From NCBI RefSeq assembly GCF_000399685.1, contig NZ_KB976987.1, forward strand, positions 2,309,954 through 2,373,953: 64,000 bases of DNA, written 5' to 3'. This DNA is from Acinetobacter pittii ANC 4050. Its GTDB lineage: Bacteria > Pseudomonadota > Gammaproteobacteria > Pseudomonadales > Moraxellaceae. Of the stretch, positions 63,896 to 64,000 are shown in pieces. Within the stretch, counting starts at the first letter, position 1. Each line of letters begins with the position of its first letter. The position numbers were made by a program, and so were the translations under genes. The notes under the pieces were generated by a model. The model saw nothing but the letters and a program-made list of their open reading frames with translations, was not told the DNA's origin and searched no databases.

Positions 63896-64000
63896 CTTTA
63901 GTTCCTCATTTTCCCAAATGAGTCATCGGTAGCCTACTTATGTTTTCTGTATGACTTAATCTTCTATATTTTCATCATCTTACATTTGGTTTTAAGTACA

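Overview
The window looks like a chromosomal segment of an Acinetobacter of the A. calcoaceticus-baumannii complex. The support is the bfmR-bfmS two-component pair next to a class Ia nrdA-nrdB locus, a fused nuoCD inside a complete 13-gene nuo operon, a darcynin-family gene, a mesX-mesD methionine synthase pair, and the generally AT-rich base composition. The species call is inference from gene content; no rRNA or tRNA gene was seen.

Layout. 1-5.6 kb holds housekeeping genes: a truncated MscS/TM-helix channel gene, small unknowns, fpr with a divergent LysR gene, a cold-shock protein and upp. 5.6-20.7 kb is the nuo operon (complex I), all on the minus strand in the order nuoA to nuoN. 21-25.4 kb has a MASE1-like diguanylate cyclase, a small unknown and bfmS/bfmR. 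25.9-30.4 kb has nrdA, an unannotated 44-residue membrane peptide gene and nrdB, preceded by a DnaA box and a pair of NrdR-like boxes. 31.2-34.1 kb is one gene for a 972-residue protein built from eight 84-91 residue Gly/Asn/Asp-rich repeats.

34.2-41 kb is accessory: two TetR genes, a darcynin gene, an orphan coiled-coil membrane protein and the oxygen-dependent methionine synthase operon (mesX, mesD, flavin reductase). Between that operon and a TetR gene lies a minus-strand structured RNA with its own promoter, SD and terminator. It has the architecture of a C4-type (phage P1/P7/P4 immunity) antisense RNA, but no prophage is visible around it.

41.8-47.4 kb is a very AT-rich islet that I regard as the most interesting system here. 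A Fur-box-like palindrome fills a promoter spacer. Downstream are two equal-length double-glycine microcin precursors, a 57-residue two-helix membrane protein (candidate immunity), a JmjC/cupin-type Fe(II)/2-oxoglutarate oxygenase with a winged-helix-like tail, an HlyD-family adaptor and a C39-peptidase ABC exporter. The oxygenase suggests a secreted, possibly hydroxylated, two-peptide microcin.

47.5-52.6 kb carries a fatty-acid desaturase, an AraC regulator, an exported M20 amidohydrolase and a FadL-like porin. A near-identical 44-bp element sits at the same distance upstream of the desaturase and of the porin-amidohydrolase operon, so the three are probably one AraC-controlled regulon. 52.9-60 kb is a tricarballylate-type catabolic cluster (two paralogous LysR regulators, MHS-family transporter, orphan binding protein, tcuA, tcuB). 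60-64 kb has an HPP membrane protein and TetR regulator sharing a perfect 24-bp palindrome, then a family III CoA-transferase and an AAHS-type transporter.
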